The notes under the pieces were generated by a model. The model did no database searches and had not been told where the DNA came from. It saw only the letters and a list, made by a program, of their open reading frames with translations. Positions 6,597-7,368 of a stretch of 7,368 bases of DNA are shown in pieces (positions within the stretch are counted from its first letter, which is position 1; every line of letters starts with the position of its first letter). Made by a program: the position numbers and the translations under genes. Location of the stretch: NCBI GenBank assembly GCA_003133485.1, contig PKXR01000242.1, positions 7,394 through 14,761 on the forward strand, read 5' to 3'. Source of the DNA: Candidatus Dormiibacterota bacterium. Lineage in GTDB: Bacteria; Chloroflexota; Dormibacteria; UBA8260; Bog-877.

Positions 6597-6627
6597 CAGT
6601 CCGGTCGCAGCGGTGGGCCAGTCCGGT
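6597..6627. repeat. Pair of 9-bp direct repeats upstream of asd
   Basis: CAGTCCGGT occurs at 6597-6605 and again at 6619-6627, exactly 22 bp apart start to start, about two helical turns. The pair lies 45-75 bases upstream of the asd start. This spacing suits two protomers of a regulator binding one DNA face. No regulator is identified. Confidence 0.4.
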
Positions 6628-6633
6628 AAAGTT

Positions 6634-6652
6634 GCGCCATGGCGAGTGGCGC
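6634..6652. repeat. Inverted repeat with an embedded 10-bp palindrome
   Basis: GCGCCA (6634-6639) and TGGCGC (6647-6652) are perfect complements with a seven-base loop. Within them CGCCATGGCG (6635-6644) is a full 10-bp palindrome. It follows the CAGTCCGGT pair in the asd upstream region. It could be an operator or a hairpin; GC-rich DNA makes chance occurrence possible. Confidence 0.3.
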
Positions 6653-6758
6653 GACGGTAGCAGGCGGTGCGGCTCGGGGACTCATTTCCCTTCGCCTGGC
6701 CCCTTCCCCACTTGGTGACGATCAGTGTCTGATTGACCTCGCCCCAGCTTGGTCTCCT

Positions 6759-6818
6759 GCACTAGGAAACCGAATGCCTCGGCGCGCAACGGGGGACCCG
6801 CGAACTAAGTCCTAGTGC
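6759..6818 (+). promoter_or_regulatory. Candidate structured leader element upstream of thrC
   Basis: A perfect 9-bp inverted repeat, GCACTAGGA (6759-6767) and TCCTAGTGC (6810-6818), encloses 42 bases. Inside are two short stems: CCGA/TCGG with a five-base loop (6770-6782) and CGGG/CCCG with a three-base loop (6790-6800). The result is a possible three-way junction. CGGGGGA (6790-6796) can instead pair with TCCCCCG (6834-6840) downstream. The element lies about 100 bases before the thrC start. No known riboswitch class matches that I can recognise. It may equally be a DNA-level dyad; transcription through it is not shown. Confidence 0.35.
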
Positions 6819-6849
6819 CTCGCTGGCGCTAGCTCCCCCGGATCGACTT

Positions 6850-6875
6850 CCTGGGCCTGGTATCAACGGCCCGGG
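6850..6875 (+). other. 8-bp GC-rich hairpin in the thrC leader
   Basis: CCTGGGCC (6850-6857) pairs with GGCCCGGG (6868-6875) through seven Watson-Crick pairs and one G-U pair, with a ten-base loop. It ends 45 bases before the thrC start. No T-run follows, so it is not a standard intrinsic terminator. It could tune access to the ribosome site or work with the inverted repeat at 6759-6818. Confidence 0.3.
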
Positions 6876-6907
6876 ATGGCCTCAGGCGATCCACCTCACC
6901 GATAGTC

Positions 6908-6914
6908 AAAGGAG
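6908..6914 (+). promoter_or_regulatory. Strong Shine-Dalgarno for thrC
   Basis: AAAGGAG lies six bases before GTG 6921. It fixes this GTG as the start of threonine synthase, in agreement with the zinc-ribbon cysteines that begin eight residues later. Confidence 0.7.
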
Positions 6915-6920
6915 CCAGCT

Positions 6921-7368
6921 GTGTCGGAATTTTTTCAATTGCGCTGCGAGCAATGCGGGCGCCAGTTTGGCAACGGGCCCCTGGTGCTCTGCGAGGACTG
7001 TTTCGCCCCGCTGGAGGTCTCGTTCGATCTGCCGTCCGTACGGGCGGCGGTGAGCCGGGACCAGATCGAGCGTCGCAACCGCGACATCTGGCGGTATGCG
7101 GAATTTTTACCAGTCGCGGAAGGATTCCGCTCGGAGCTGCCGGTGGGATTCACCCCCTTGCTCCGGGCGGAGCGCCTAGGAGCCCGGCTCGGAAGCCACG
7201 GCCTCTATCTTAAGGACGACGCCGCCTGCTTCCCAACCCTCTCATTTAAAGACCGGGTGGTGGCCGTGGCCCTAGCTCAGGCCCGGGCCTTCGGTTTTGA
7301 AGTGGTGGGATGCGCCTCGACGGGTAATCTGGGGAACGCTGTGGCCGCCCAGGCGGCCCGATTGGGAC
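6921..7368 (+). CDS. thrC: Threonine synthase, N-terminal part (partial)
   Basis: The first 149 residues are present; the frame runs off the right edge. The enzyme converts O-phosphohomoserine to threonine with PLP. The N-terminus carries a zinc-ribbon-like set of cysteines, Cys9/Cys12 (CEQC) and Cys24/Cys27 (CEDC), as in many bacterial and archaeal threonine synthases. VGFTPLLRAERLG (75-87) is the usual substrate-loop start. The PLP lysine is Lys110 in PTLSFKDRVVAVA (105-117), and the phosphate-binding STGNLGNAVAA motif is at 133-143. The start is GTG 6921 with AAAGGAG six bases upstream. It is divergent from asd of the same pathway, and pdxH for its cofactor lies 1.6 kb away. The fold type II family is certain. 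Threonine synthase is favoured over threonine dehydratase or cysteate synthase by the zinc ribbon and SFKDRVV; the missing C-terminal part would settle it. Confidence 0.88.
   Translation, partial: MSEFFQLRCEQCGRQFGNGPLVLCEDCFAPLEVSFDLPSVRAAVSRDQIERRNRDIWRYAEFLPVAEGFRSELPVGFTPLLRAERLGARLGSHGLYLKDDAACFPTLSFKDRVVAVALAQARAFGFEVVGCASTGNLGNAVAAQAARLG

Larger units (their letters stand above)
6559..6920. other. Divergent asd-thrC intergenic region (362 bp)
   Basis: I find no convincing coding sequence here on either strand. It holds the asd upstream region (including a repeated CAGTCCGGT and a dyad at 6634-6652), several inverted repeats close to thrC, and the thrC SD. I looked for T-box, TPP, cobalamin, SAM and lysine riboswitch signatures and saw none I could defend. 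A TTGACC at 6733-6738 (plus) could be a -35 box for thrC, but no good -10 box lies 16-18 bases downstream. Confidence 0.6.

Noticed and set aside
6785..6805. Resemblance of CGGGGGACCCG to part of the ydaO (c-di-AMP) riboswitch
   Set aside because: The other conserved blocks of that class, including the downstream GGGGTGAA-like motif, are absent.

Overview
This is a high-GC bacterial window. GTG and TTG starts are common and genes are tightly packed on both strands. Several traits point to a high-GC Gram-positive or Chloroflexota/Dormibacterota-like genome: a Drr-type ABC exporter under a TetR repressor, a secreted protein whose N-terminus resembles actinobacterial DUF3558-type domains, and an aspartate-semialdehyde dehydrogenase of the archaeal/fungal type. 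This placement is an inference; no rRNA or other taxonomic marker is present.

Layout. (a) Positions 1-1070, minus strand: the first 356 residues of a secreted YVTN-type beta-propeller protein, which runs off the left edge. A convincing promoter lies upstream at 1117-1145. (b) 1221-1820, minus: a TetR-family repressor, divergent from (c) 1896-3715, plus: a two-gene ABC exporter operon (DrrA-type ATPase and DrrB-type permease) with an ATGA overlap. The 75-bp divergent spacer carries two near-identical 16-bp sites, one over the putative -35 box and one over the Shine-Dalgarno (SD) sequence. (d) 3768-4505, minus: a GNAT acetyltransferase convergent with the exporter. (e) 4688-5299, minus: pyridoxamine 5'-phosphate oxidase (pdxH), preceded by a possible 28-codon leader ORF. 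(f) 5500-6552, minus: aspartate-semialdehyde dehydrogenase (asd). (g) 6559-6920: a 362-bp divergent intergenic region with repeats and inverted repeats. (h) 6921-7368, plus: the first 149 residues of threonine synthase (thrC), cut by the right edge.

How the parts fit. asd and thrC are two steps of the aspartate-to-threonine pathway, and ThrC needs PLP, which PdxH makes. The right half is therefore a small amino-acid/cofactor neighbourhood, although homoserine dehydrogenase and homoserine kinase are not in view. The left half is a self-contained, probably drug-responsive TetR/ABC efflux module beside a surface or secreted propeller protein. I see no phage, insertion sequence, CRISPR array, tRNA or rRNA. 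Most of the window is ordinary; the least explained parts are the intergenic sequence upstream of thrC, the N-terminal domain of the propeller protein and the leader ORF before pdxH.
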